Origin: Phoenicibacter sp963588595
Lineage (GTDB): Bacteria > Actinomycetota > Coriobacteriia > Coriobacteriales > Eggerthellaceae
Assembly: GCA_963588595.1 (NCBI GenBank)
Contig: CAVAIA010000058.1
Span: 1 to 32,720, forward strand
Direction: 5' to 3'
Length of the DNA stretch: 32,720 nt
Part shown: piece by piece, positions 16,574 to 25,290 of the stretch
Layout of the letters: every line of letters begins with the position of its first letter
Position numbering within the stretch: the stretch's first letter is position 1
Notes under the pieces: model-generated
What the model was told of the DNA's origin: nothing
Database searches by the model: none
What the model saw: the letters and a program-made list of their open reading frames with translations, nothing else
Translations under genes and position numbers: made by a program

Positions 16574-19231
16574 CTACTTTACAACTTCAGCTCTATATTC
16601 GCCATCAACTACATCAATCTTTATAGTTTGCCCATCGACAACTTCGCCATTAACAATCTTTGAAGCAACTTTATCAACAATGACTTTTTGTATTAAACGC
16701 TTCAAGGGTCTTGCTCCATAAACTGGATCAAAACCGTCAATCGCAAGAGAATCCAAAGCGCCAGGAGTTACCTCCAATTTGATGTTCCTGTCAGCAAGAC
16801 GATCTCTTACCTCTTGAAGTTGCAAATTCGCTATCGGCTCGATTCCATCGATAGAAAGTTCTTTGAAAGTTACTATGTTGTCGATCCTATTTAAGAATTC
16901 AGGTCTAAAAGTTGAGGATAGTGCATCTTGCATTTTGTTGGTAAATTCAACCATTCTCTTCGCTGCATCTTCAGGCGTCATATTTAACATATCCTCGGCA
17001 ACATCTCCCATTGTTTGGTTGCTCGCTTGAGCTTCCTCTTGAATGATTTGAGAGCCGATGTTGCTTGTCATAATTATTATCGTGTTTTTAAAATTAACAA
17101 CTCTGCCTTGCCCATCAGTTAATCTTCCATCATCAAGAACTTGCAACAAAACATTAAACACATCAGGATGCGCCTTCTCAATTTCATCTAGCAAAACGAC
17201 AGAATAAGGTTGGCGCCTAACTGCCTCCGTCAATTGACCACCCTCGTCATATCCAACATACCCAGGAGGAGCTCCAATTAAGCGTTGAACAGAAAACTTC
17301 TCCATATATTCACTCATGTCGATTCTGACCATAGCTTTTTCAGAATCAAATAAATAATCCGCCAAAGCTTTAGCGAGTTCTGTTTTCCCAACTCCCGTTG
17401 GACCTAAGAAAAGGAAGCTTCCAATAGGTCTGCTCGGATCAGAAAGACCTGCTCTATTTATTCTTATTGCAGTGCTAACTGAATCTATCGCCTCGTCTTG
17501 TCCAATAACGCGCTTCTTTAGAACTTCTTCGATGTTCTTTAACTTTTCAAGCTCGCCTTGCATCATCTTAGACACAGGAATTCCAGTCCACGTGCTAACA
17601 ACCTCAGAAATCTCTTCTTCTGTCACTTCCTCTTTTAAGATCGCGCCCGCATCTTGCGATTCCTTTAATTTTTCTTCTGCAACTTTTAGCTTCTCTGAAA
17701 TTTCTGGAATCTTTGAATATCTAATTTCGCTAGCTTTCGTTAAGTCACCTTCGCGAGTCGCCCATTCTTCCTCTTTTTGAGCTGCCTCTAAATCTGACTT
17801 CAAATTTTGAACATTAACTATAACGTCCTTCTCGTTTTTCCACGAAGCTTTTTGACGATCTAGCTCATCTTGTGCTGACGCAATATCCTTTCTTAGATCT
17901 TCCAGTCTCTTCTTTGACGCATCATCGGTTTCCTTCATCAAAGCTTGCTCTTCAATTTGCATTTGCGTCACTTGTCGCTCTTTTAGATCGATGTCTTCAG
18001 GCATCGAATCGATCTCTATCCTAAGTTTTGAAGCAGCCTCGTCCATCAAATCTATCGCTTTATCAGGCAAGAATCTGTCTGATACATAACGATCAGACAA
18101 CTCAGCAGCTGCAACAATCGCTCCGTCGGTGATCCTAACGCCATGATGAATCTCATACTTTTCTTTTAAACCTCTCAAAATAGCGATTGTTTCTTCAACG
18201 TTCGGCTCGCTTACCATAACTGGTTGAAATCTTCTTTCTAAAGCAGCGTCTTTCTCAACATATTTTCTATATTCGTCTAAGGTTGTTGCCCCTATCGCAT
18301 GAAGTTCGCCTCTCGCTAAAGCAGGTTTTAGCATGTTCCCTGCGTCCAAAGATGAGTCTCCGCCAGCTCCCGCGCCAACGATAGTGTGCAACTCGTCAAT
18401 AAATAAAATTACTCTGCCATCAGAGTTCTTCACTTCGCGAAGAACACTTTTGAGTCTGTCTTCGAACTCTCCTCTATATTTCGCTCCAGCCATCATAGCG
18501 CCTAAATCCAAAGAAATTATGTCGCGGTCTTTTAGAGAAGTTGGAACATCCCCTGCAACAATTCTTTGAGCCAAGCCTTCAACTATCGCTGTTTTTCCTG
18601 TTCCAGGCTCCCCAATTAAAACAGGATTATTTTTAGTTCTTCTCGAAAGAACTTGAATGGTTCTCCTTATCTCTTCTGATCTTCCAATAACTGGGTCAAG
18701 TTTTCCCTCTCTGGCAGCTTGTGTTAAATTTTGCCCATATTGCTCAAGCGACTCAAACTCTGTTTTCTCTGTTTGAGAAGTGACTCTTGTGTCTCCCCTG
18801 AGCTCTTCATAAGCTTTCTCAATTGTTTTTCTCGTTATGCCATTCTCAACCAAGAGTTTGCCTGCCGCACCCTTATCCTCAGTAAGCGCGATAAGGAGAT
18901 GTTCAGTCGTTGCATAGCTGTCTCCTAGCTTCTCAGCGATCTTTACAGCATTATCAACAATTGACACAAAAGAAGAGCTTGGAATCGCCATCGGAAGGGC
19001 GCTTCCTGTTGCCTTTGGCAACCTTTTTATCTCCTCGTCAACATTGTTTTTCAAAATTTCAGGATCAGCACCAATCCTTTTTAGGATCGATGAAATGTTA
19101 TTTTCGCCAGCATCCAAAAGTGCCTTTAGTAAATGGACAGGTTCGATGCTAGATGAATTTGCATCTCCTGCCACACTCATAGAGGCTTGAAATGCTTCTT
19201 GCGCAGTTACGCTTAACTTATCTATACGCAT
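16574..19231 (-). CDS. clpB: ATP-dependent disaggregase ClpB
   Basis: An 885-residue Hsp100 protein. It has the two-repeat N-domain (residues 1-145), the first AAA+ module with Walker A GEPGTGKT (207-214), the long coiled-coil middle domain (about 410-525) that marks ClpB against ClpA/C, and a second AAA+ module with GPTGVGKTE and GAPPGYVGYDEGGQLTE. It pulls proteins out of aggregates together with DnaK. It is the last gene of dnaK-grpE-hspR-clpB, 38 bases after hspR, and I see no separate operator in that gap, so HspR control at dnaK probably covers it. Full length and intact. Confidence 0.98.
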   Translation of the reverse strand: MRIDKLSVTAQEAFQASMSVAGDANSSSIEPVHLLKALLDAGENNISSILKRIGADPEILKNNVDEEIKRLPKATGSALPMAIPSSSFVSIVDNAVKIAEKLGDSYATTEHLLIALTEDKGAAGKLLVENGITRKTIEKAYEELRGDTRVTSQTEKTEFESLEQYGQNLTQAAREGKLDPVIGRSEEIRRTIQVLSRRTKNNPVLIGEPGTGKTAIVEGLAQRIVAGDVPTSLKDRDIISLDLGAMMAGAKYRGEFEDRLKSVLREVKNSDGRVILFIDELHTIVGAGAGGDSSLDAGNMLKPALARGELHAIGATTLDEYRKYVEKDAALERRFQPVMVSEPNVEETIAILRGLKEKYEIHHGVRITDGAIVAAAELSDRYVSDRFLPDKAIDLMDEAASKLRIEIDSMPEDIDLKERQVTQMQIEEQALMKETDDASKKRLEDLRKDIASAQDELDRQKASWKNEKDVIVNVQNLKSDLEAAQKEEEWATREGDLTKASEIRYSKIPEISEKLKVAEEKLKESQDAGAILKEEVTEEEISEVVSTWTGIPVSKMMQGELEKLKNIEEVLKKRVIGQDEAIDSVSTAIRINRAGLSDPSRPIGSFLFLGPTGVGKTELAKALADYLFDSEKAMVRIDMSEYMEKFSVQRLIGAPPGYVGYDEGGQLTEAVRRQPYSVVLLDEIEKAHPDVFNVLLQVLDDGRLTDGQGRVVNFKNTIIIMTSNIGSQIIQEEAQASNQTMGDVAEDMLNMTPEDAAKRMVEFTNKMQDALSSTFRPEFLNRIDNIVTFKELSIDGIEPIANLQLQEVRDRLADRNIKLEVTPGALDSLAIDGFDPVYGARPLKRLIQKVIVDKVASKIVNGEVVDGQTIKIDVVDGEYRAEVVK

Positions 19232-19269
19232 AAATTTGCCTCTCTTTCTTATAAATAAAATTCAATAAA

Positions 19270-19698
19270 TTACTCGTCAATAAAATAAATCCTTGGTATG
19301 TCGCTAGTTTTCACAATAGAAACTCCAACAGATGACCTTTGATTAGAAGGCCCTATTTGAGTGAAATGTTGAGAAAGCCTTTGAATCTTTTTGTGCAAAT
19401 CATCAAGTTTTTTCTCAGATTCCACTAAGGCAGCCTCGCTCTCTTCAAGTTTACTTTGCAACGTTAAAATCCTCATAACGCCCGCTAGGTTTATGCCCTC
19501 ATCAGTTAACTCACCAATCAAAGACAAACGGTCAAGGTCTGCTTGCGAATACATCCTCGTGTTACCGTGAGTCCGCTTAGGACAAATTAGCCCCTTTTGC
19601 TCATAACTTCTAAGAGTTTGAGGGTGAACACCAGCCAACTCAGCCACAACTCCTATTGTGAACATCGGTTTGTGATATGTGTCACTCTTCTTCTTCAT
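19270..19698 (-). CDS. hspR: Heat-shock repressor HspR (MerR family)
   Basis: A 142-residue MerR-type regulator. The N-terminal winged helix reads FTIGVVAELAGVHPQTLRSYEQKGL, with the RTHGNTRMYSQADLDRL wing typical of HspR; a coiled-coil dimerisation tail follows. In Streptomyces and Mycobacterium, HspR binds HAIR sites and represses dnaK and clpB, with DnaK as co-repressor. A HAIR-like site lies on the dnaK promoter here. I place the start at ATG 19698 (GAGGG 6 bases upstream), inside the end of grpE; a longer frame to 19722 is possible. dnaJ, usually between grpE and hspR in actinobacteria, is absent. Confidence 0.93.
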   Translation of the reverse strand: MKKKSDTYHKPMFTIGVVAELAGVHPQTLRSYEQKGLICPKRTHGNTRMYSQADLDRLSLIGELTDEGINLAGVMRILTLQSKLEESEAALVESEKKLDDLHKKIQRLSQHFTQIGPSNQRSSVGVSIVKTSDIPRIYFIDE

Positions 19699-20311
19699 CG
19701 CTTTCCCTCTTCTTTCCTCCAACAGTGTAAGTCACCATAGCAGGTCGAAGAACTTTTCTTCCGAGTTTATATCCCTTTTGATAAACATCCCTTATCGTCT
19801 CTTCAAAAGCTTCTTTGTCCTCAACAGTTCCAACTGCTTGATGGAAAATCGGATCGAAAGGCTCGCCCTCCGGGTTAATTTCCTCCAAACCATGTTTTTC
19901 GAGAGAAGAGACAAATTTAGTGCAAATTTGCTTAAATCCATCTAGAAGATCCTTCTCTCCATTCTTATCAGCGTAGTCAAGCGCATGGCTCATATCATCG
20001 AGCAACGGGATAAGTTCACTCATCAACTTCTCATTCGCGCGCACTCTCTCATCTGCTCGCTGCTCGTCCATGCGCTTTCTATAATTTTCCCAATCGGCAT
20101 GAAGGCGCATATATTTGTCTTGCCAATCAATCTCTTCTTTAACTTCTTCTTGTTCTTCTTCTGCGTTCTCTTTTCCGTCCTCAACTTCGTTTTCGTCAAG
20201 AGAAGCAGCAAGGTTGTCTTCCTCTAATTTCTCATCTTTTGACTCATCGACATTGTTTCCCGAAGAAGAATCTTCATCCTTTATTTTCTTGTCTTCTAAA
20301 TCCTTAGACAT
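19682..20311 (-). CDS. grpE: Nucleotide exchange factor GrpE
   Basis: A 209-residue protein with a very acidic disordered N-terminus (Asp/Glu/Ser/Lys), a long coiled coil around DWQDKYMRLHADWENYRKRM, and the C-terminal beta domain (PEGEPFDPIFHQAVGTVEDKE, YQKGYKLGRKVLRPAMV). It releases ADP from DnaK. It starts 10 bases after dnaK and overlaps hspR by 17 bases, so the three are translated together. Confidence 0.96.
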   Translation of the reverse strand: MSKDLEDKKIKDEDSSSGNNVDESKDEKLEEDNLAASLDENEVEDGKENAEEEQEEVKEEIDWQDKYMRLHADWENYRKRMDEQRADERVRANEKLMSELIPLLDDMSHALDYADKNGEKDLLDGFKQICTKFVSSLEKHGLEEINPEGEPFDPIFHQAVGTVEDKEAFEETIRDVYQKGYKLGRKVLRPAMVTYTVGGKKRESDEEEE

Positions 20312-20321
20312 TGGCTCTCAC

Positions 20322-22262
20322 CTACTCGGATTTTTTGTCTTCATCTACAACTTCAAAGTCAGCATCAATAGTTGAATCGTCTTTGTCATTGCCCGCGTTT
20401 GCTCCAGCTCCAGCAGCTCCAGCGGCAACATCACCAGGATTTTGCGGTTGCGAAGCATTGCTTTGATAAACTATTTCAGCAAGTTTATATCCAGCTTGTT
20501 GAATTTTCTCGACTCCTGCCTTAATTTTCTCAAGATCGTCAGAGGCAAGTGCGTCCTCACACTCTTTAATCGCATCCTCGGCGTCTTTCTTAACATCCTC
20601 AGGAGCTTTATCTCCAACCTCTTCAAGAGTTTGCTTCGTTGCAGCAACGAGCGCATTAGCATTATTCTTTACTTCAACCTCTTCTTTTCTCTTTGCATCA
20701 GCATCTGCATTCGCTTCTGCATCCTTGACCATTCTATCTACTTCATCGTCGCTTAGAGCAGTAGATCCTGAAATGGTTATTTGTTGCTCTTTGCCTGTTC
20801 CTAAATCCTTTGCAGAAACGTTGACAATGCCATTCGCATCGATGTCGAACGTAACTTCAATTTGTGGAATTCCTCTGCGCGCTGCAGGGATTCCATTAAG
20901 TTGGAACCTGCCCAACGTCTTGTTGTCGTTTGCCATAGGTCTCTCACCTTGCAAAACATGAACTTCAACGCTTGTTTGGTTATCAGCAGCAGTTGAATAA
21001 ACTTCCGTTTTACGAGTTGGGATCGTTGTGTTCCTCTCGATCATCTTTGTCATAACTCCACCATAAGTCTCCACTCCAAGTGAAAGTGGCGTTACATCAA
21101 GAAGCAAAATCCCCTCAACGTCTCCGCTCAAAACTCCACCTTGAATTGCAGCCCCCATAGCGACAGCTTCATCAGGGTTAACGCTCATGTTTGGTTGCTT
21201 GCCAGTTAATTTCTTAACCAAGTCTTGCACTGCAGGCATTCTTGTCGAGCCACCGATTAAGATAACTTCGTTAAGATCCCCAGCGCTAATTCCAGCATCA
21301 CTCAATGCTTGCTCCACAGGCTTGCGGCATCTCTCAAGCAAATCCTTAGTTATAGTCTCAAATTCTGTTCTTGTTAGCGTCAAATCAAGATGCTTTGGGC
21401 CGTCCGCTCCAGCAGTGATGAATGGAAGATTAATGTTAGTTTGAGTTGTCGATGACAATTCCATTTTTGCTTTTTCAGCTGCCTCTTTCAAGCGTTGCAA
21501 AGCCATCTTATCTTCTCGAAGATCGATATTATTCTCTGCCTTGAACTTGTCTGCCATCCAATTGATGATGCATTGATCCCAATCGTCGCCTCCTAGGTGG
21601 TTATCACCAGCTGTTGAAGAAACTTCAAAAACGTTATCGCCAAGCTCAAGAACAGAAACGTCAAACGTTCCGCCTCCAAGGTCGAAAACTAAGATCTTCT
21701 CGTCTTTGTCATCGCTTTCTGGATTAAAGCCATAAGCAAGAGCCGCAGCTGTTGGCTCGTTGATGATACGCTTGACATCAAGACCAGCAATCTTTCCTGC
21801 ATCCTTTGTTGCTTGACGTTGCGCATCATTAAAATAAGCAGGAACAGTGATGACTGCCTCTGTTATCTTCTCGCCGATTTGCTTTTCGGCATCAGCCTTC
21901 ATTTTTTGCAACACCATAGCTGAAATCTCTTCAGGAGTGTAGTCCTTGCCATCGATGTCTACAACACTTCTTCCATCCTTGCCCTTTGAAACTTTGTAAG
22001 ACACTGTCTTTCTCTCCTCTGAAGTTTCATCATAAGCACGACCAATGAATCTCTTAACGGAAGAAATTGTGTTCTCTGGGTTCGTGACAGCTTGATTTTT
22101 TGCAGCTTTACCAACAACCCTCTCACCATCTTTTCTGAAACCCTCAACCGAAGGAGTTGTCCTGTCTCCTTCAGCATTAACAAGAATCTCAGCCTCATTA
22201 CCTTGCATAACAGCCATAGCTGAATTTGTTGTTCCAAGGTCTATTCCTAAAATCTTTGACAT
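20322..22262 (-). CDS. dnaK: Hsp70 chaperone DnaK
   Basis: A 646-residue Hsp70. The ATPase domain starts KILGIDLGTTNSAMAV and includes VPAYFNDAQRQATKDAG, IINEPTAAALAYG and VFDLGGGTFDVS; the substrate domain and helical lid follow, with an Ala/Gly-rich tail ending EVVDEDKKSE. It folds and protects proteins with GrpE and a J-protein, and works with ClpB on aggregates. AGAGG lies 6 bases above the ATG. A strong promoter (TTGACA, 17 bases, TATTAT) overlapped by a HAIR-like operator sits about 70-95 bases upstream, so this is the first gene of an HspR-controlled operon. Confidence 0.99.
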   Translation of the reverse strand: MSKILGIDLGTTNSAMAVMQGNEAEILVNAEGDRTTPSVEGFRKDGERVVGKAAKNQAVTNPENTISSVKRFIGRAYDETSEERKTVSYKVSKGKDGRSVVDIDGKDYTPEEISAMVLQKMKADAEKQIGEKITEAVITVPAYFNDAQRQATKDAGKIAGLDVKRIINEPTAAALAYGFNPESDDKDEKILVFDLGGGTFDVSVLELGDNVFEVSSTAGDNHLGGDDWDQCIINWMADKFKAENNIDLREDKMALQRLKEAAEKAKMELSSTTQTNINLPFITAGADGPKHLDLTLTRTEFETITKDLLERCRKPVEQALSDAGISAGDLNEVILIGGSTRMPAVQDLVKKLTGKQPNMSVNPDEAVAMGAAIQGGVLSGDVEGILLLDVTPLSLGVETYGGVMTKMIERNTTIPTRKTEVYSTAADNQTSVEVHVLQGERPMANDNKTLGRFQLNGIPAARRGIPQIEVTFDIDANGIVNVSAKDLGTGKEQQITISGSTALSDDEVDRMVKDAEANADADAKRKEEVEVKNNANALVAATKQTLEEVGDKAPEDVKKDAEDAIKECEDALASDDLEKIKAGVEKIQQAGYKLAEIVYQSNASQPQNPGDVAAGAAGAGANAGNDKDDSTIDADFEVVDEDKKSE

Positions 22263-22327
22263 TTTTTGCCTCTTTCTCTCGAGTTTTTTACATGTGCTTT
22301 ATTCGCACTTTTTTTATTACTGACATT

Positions 22328-22356
22328 ATAATAAAACTTGAGTCTTCATCTGTCAA
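22328..22356 (-). promoter_or_regulatory. Promoter of dnaK-grpE-hspR-clpB
   Basis: On the minus strand TTGACA (22356-22351) and TATTAT (22333-22328) are 17 bases apart, close to the housekeeping sigma consensus. The expected +1 is near 22321, giving a leader of about 59 bases before dnaK. This is the clearest minus-strand promoter in the window. Confidence 0.82.
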
Positions 22357-22357
22357 G
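22337..22357. promoter_or_regulatory. HAIR-like operator (HspR inverted repeat) at dnaK promoter
   Basis: The plus strand reads CTTGAGT, seven bases, TGTCAAG. The HAIR consensus is CTTGAGT-N7-ACTCAAG: the first half matches 7 of 7, the second 5 of 7, and the spacing is exact. It covers the -35 box and spacer of the dnaK promoter, where a bound repressor would block RNA polymerase. hspR is encoded two genes downstream. Confidence 0.75.
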
Positions 22358-22427
22358 TCTTTTTATAAAAAAATTTTATATTTTTTTAAAATTTGTTATT
22401 TATATAGATTATGAAAGAAGCAGAGAG

Positions 22428-23531
22428 TTATAAACACAAGAATTCTCTAGCATATCTTCTTGCAATTTTGTCAACATTAGCAAGTTGCTCTAGAGTTTCA
22501 ACTTCTTCAAAGTCAATTTTGTCCAAAACATGCGATATGCAAGTTTCAATGTCCAAAAACGAGCATTGATCCTCTCTAAATGCTAAATTTGCAACTTCAT
22601 TAGCAGCATTTACAACGCATGGCAAAACGCCACCCTTAGCTCCCGCATCGACGCAAAGACCAAGACAGCCAAAAGTCTCAAAATCAGGTTTTTCAAACGT
22701 GAGCGTTCCAACATCCGAAAGATCAAAATCGTTCTCGGATTCAAAAGGCGCGTCTTTTCTAGCAGGGTAAGTTAACGAATATTGAATTGGAATCTTCATA
22801 TCCGTCTTTCCCATATGAGCCTTTATAGATCCGTCTTTGAATTCAACAGCAGAGTGGACAACACTTTGGGGATGTATTAAAACTTCAATGTTATCGAAAG
22901 AAACGCCAAAGAGATGGTGCGCCTCGATGACTTCAAGACCTTTGTTAAACAATGTTGCGCTATCTATTGTTATCTTCGGTCCCATTTTCCACGTTGGATG
23001 GTTAAGCGCATCTTTAGCTGTCTTTGTTTTAAGTTCGCCTCTCGTCAATCCCCTGAAAGGGCCACCGGAACAAGTTATCAATAACTTAGAAACCTCTTCA
23101 ATTCTCTCTCCTTGCAAGCATTGAAAAATGGCGCCGTGTTCTGAATCAATTGGAATTAGTTTTGTTGCCCCATCTTTCTTTGAAAGTGGCATCAACAAAT
23201 CGCCTGCAACAACAAGGGATTCTTTATTTGCTAGACAAAGGCGATCAGCGTAAATGAGACTATGATAGCTGCACTCAACTCCAGCGGCGCCAACCAAAGC
23301 ATTAACAACATAATCTGGCTCACAATAATCAATAAAAGAAATTAAATCGCTGACTCCAAGGTGCGTGTTCTTAACACCATTTTCGCGTGCTAAGCTCCCT
23401 AAAAGGTCTTCATTCGAGCGAGAAGACATTCCAACTATTTCAAATCCGTCGCTAAGGTGCCCTATAACATCAATTGTTTGAGTTCCAATCGATCCAGTGG
23501 CGCCAAGAATTAAAACTCTTTTTTTAGCCAA
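22428..23531 (-). CDS. dxr: 1-deoxy-D-xylulose 5-phosphate reductoisomerase
   Basis: A 367-residue enzyme with NADPH-binding LGATGSIGTQT, the ANKESLVVAG and DSEHGAIFQCL active-site blocks, the CSGGPFRG loop and the HPTWKMGPKITIDSATLFNKGLEVIEAHHLF signature. It converts DXP to MEP, the first committed step of the non-mevalonate isoprenoid pathway. The start is TTG at 23531, overlapping cdsA by 8 bases with GGAG upstream. Downstream, in place of the common neighbour rseP, comes the dnaK operon. No clear hairpin terminator is seen in the 165-base gap, only A/T-rich DNA. Confidence 0.96.
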   Translation of the reverse strand: MAKKRVLILGATGSIGTQTIDVIGHLSDGFEIVGMSSRSNEDLLGSLARENGVKNTHLGVSDLISFIDYCEPDYVVNALVGAAGVECSYHSLIYADRLCLANKESLVVAGDLLMPLSKKDGATKLIPIDSEHGAIFQCLQGERIEEVSKLLITCSGGPFRGLTRGELKTKTAKDALNHPTWKMGPKITIDSATLFNKGLEVIEAHHLFGVSFDNIEVLIHPQSVVHSAVEFKDGSIKAHMGKTDMKIPIQYSLTYPARKDAPFESENDFDLSDVGTLTFEKPDFETFGCLGLCVDAGAKGGVLPCVVNAANEVANLAFREDQCSFLDIETCISHVLDKIDFEEVETLEQLANVDKIARRYAREFLCL

Positions 23532-24516
23532 GAGGAACCACTCCAGAAATGATAAACATTATCACTGACGACACGCTTGCTAAGAAAAGTGAATCACATC
23601 TATCAAGCAAACCGCCATGTCCAGGCATTACCCAACCAGAGTCTTTAAATCCTGCATTCCTTTTAATCCTGCTCTCTGCAAGATCTCCTAAAACTTGCAA
23701 AAGTGCGCTGACAATTCCAAAAAGAATCGACATCCACAACTCTAATTGAACATAAGGCATATATGAGAAGATGACCCAAAAACATGTGCACCCAACGATT
23801 CCAGCTAAAAAGCCTTCCCATGTTTTATTTGGAGAAGTTCTTGGAGCTAACTTATGGCGCCCAAACGCTCTTCCGATCAAATATGCAAAAGAGTCGTTAG
23901 CACACACACTCAAAAAAATAATTATTAGAACCCAATGAGAAATGCTTGAATTTAAATTTGACGACAAGTACATAAACCCAGATAAAAAACCACCCGTATA
24001 TACAGCGCCAAAGAAACTAATTCCAACGTCATCAACTTTGGCTTTCATCCAAAAGACATACCAAACAAGCAAAACTAAAAGCAACAGAAAAGTCACGCTA
24101 GCGCACCCTTTAAATCCAAAATAATTCATGGCAGGGATATAAGAGACTGCGCCAATAACTCCTATAAGTTCATTTGGAAGCCTCGATTCTTTTCTGACCA
24201 TGTAGTAGAACTCTTGCGATGATATAAAAGAAATCAAGCAAAGAACGATCATCGTTGTTAAATTTCCAAAATAAAAACTCAAGAGAACCACTGCCAGATA
24301 GATCGCGCCAACTAAAAACCTAGTCCAAAAAGAACTCATTTCTTTAATGAAAGTTGGGATATGCTCAGCAATTTTGTCAGCTATGTCAAACTCGTGGCCA
24401 GGCTGAGTCATAACAAAGTGATTTGGCTTAATTCCTTTATTTTCGCAATCTTGCTTTACGCTAAGAGCTGCGTTTTTCATCCTTTCGCGCGCTTGTTTAA
24501 CAGAATCGTTGCTCAT
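23524..24516 (-). CDS. cdsA: Phosphatidate cytidylyltransferase
   Basis: A 330-residue integral membrane protein. It has several hydrophobic segments from about residue 65 on, then APRTSPNKTWEGFLAG and the C-terminal signature SRIKRNAGFKDSGWVMPGHG followed by GLLDRCDS, diagnostic for CDP-diglyceride synthases. It makes CDP-diacylglycerol from phosphatidate and CTP for all phospholipids. The first about 60 residues are a soluble, charged extension ahead of the usual start (MSSFWTRFLVGAIYLAVVLL); its role is unknown. The ATG follows the uppS stop directly (TAAATG). The order uppS-cdsA-dxr is the common one. Confidence 0.95.
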   Translation of the reverse strand: MSNDSVKQARERMKNAALSVKQDCENKGIKPNHFVMTQPGHEFDIADKIAEHIPTFIKEMSSFWTRFLVGAIYLAVVLLSFYFGNLTTMIVLCLISFISSQEFYYMVRKESRLPNELIGVIGAVSYIPAMNYFGFKGCASVTFLLLLVLLVWYVFWMKAKVDDVGISFFGAVYTGGFLSGFMYLSSNLNSSISHWVLIIIFLSVCANDSFAYLIGRAFGRHKLAPRTSPNKTWEGFLAGIVGCTCFWVIFSYMPYVQLELWMSILFGIVSALLQVLGDLAESRIKRNAGFKDSGWVMPGHGGLLDRCDSLFLASVSSVIMFIISGVVPLG

Positions 24517-25278
24517 TTAAGCTTTCCCAAAACGCCTGCTTCTGTCCATAAACTCAAGTAAACAACGCAAAAAGTCATATCTGTCGAAATCTGGCCATAG
24601 AACATCACAACTTACAAATTCTGAGTAGGCAGCTTGCCAAAGAAAGAAATTCGAAAGACGTTTTTCTCCCGATGTCCTTATAATTAAGTCTGGATCTGGA
24701 ATATCTTTGGTTGATAGATTTTCGCAAATGAGTTTTTCATCGATGTCTGTAACCTCTCCGCTTTGAAAAGATGATGCAATTTTCTTGCATGCCTCAACGA
24801 TGTCACTTCTGCCACCATAATTGATTGCCACAACCAAACAAAGACCAGTGTTATCTTTTGTTTGCAATTCCGCTCTAACGAAGGCATCTATTGTCTCTTG
24901 CGGAAGAGGACTTAAATCCCCGATAGTTTTCACTTTAACATTTTCTGAATCAAGCTCATCAACCTCGGCAAGCATAGTTTTTGCAAACAAATCAAAAAGA
25001 CCATAGACCTCTTGAGATGTTCTTTTCCAATTTTCAGTCGAAAACGAATAGATAGTTAAAAAATCGACACCTAAATCTGATGCCGTTCTTATCGTTTCTC
25101 TTACTGCAGAAATCCCCGCCTTATGACCAGAAAGCCTATTTAGAGCTCTTTTCTTAGCCCACCTTCCATTGCCGTCCATAATGACCCCAATGTGCTTTGG
25201 AATTTTGCTTGAATCAAAGGAAGACAAATCGATGTCAGGCGGAACCTCTTTGAATATGTGATCGAAGTCAGCTCTCAA
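24517..25278 (-). CDS. uppS: Isoprenyl transferase (cis-prenyltransferase, undecaprenyl diphosphate synthase)
   Basis: A 253-residue cis-prenyltransferase with HIGVIMDGNGRWAKKR (catalytic Asp35), LTIYSFSTENWKR, the GGRSDI block and DLIIRTSGEKRLSNFFLWQ, the complete family signature. It extends farnesyl diphosphate with isopentenyl units to C55 undecaprenyl diphosphate, the lipid carrier for peptidoglycan. The start is TTG at 25278, straight after an in-frame TAA, with no clear Shine-Dalgarno and an A/T-only gap from frr; no ATG or GTG lies between there and the conserved block. Chain length cannot be set from sequence alone. Confidence 0.94.
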   Translation of the reverse strand: MRADFDHIFKEVPPDIDLSSFDSSKIPKHIGVIMDGNGRWAKKRALNRLSGHKAGISAVRETIRTASDLGVDFLTIYSFSTENWKRTSQEVYGLFDLFAKTMLAEVDELDSENVKVKTIGDLSPLPQETIDAFVRAELQTKDNTGLCLVVAINYGGRSDIVEACKKIASSFQSGEVTDIDEKLICENLSTKDIPDPDLIIRTSGEKRLSNFFLWQAAYSEFVSCDVLWPDFDRYDFLRCLLEFMDRSRRFGKA

Positions 25279-25290
25279 TTAATTTAAATT

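Noticed and set aside
22360..22427. A Rho-independent terminator after dxr.
   Set aside because: The region has an A/T-only inverted stretch near a T run but no G/C stem; it could be chance in such A/T-rich DNA.
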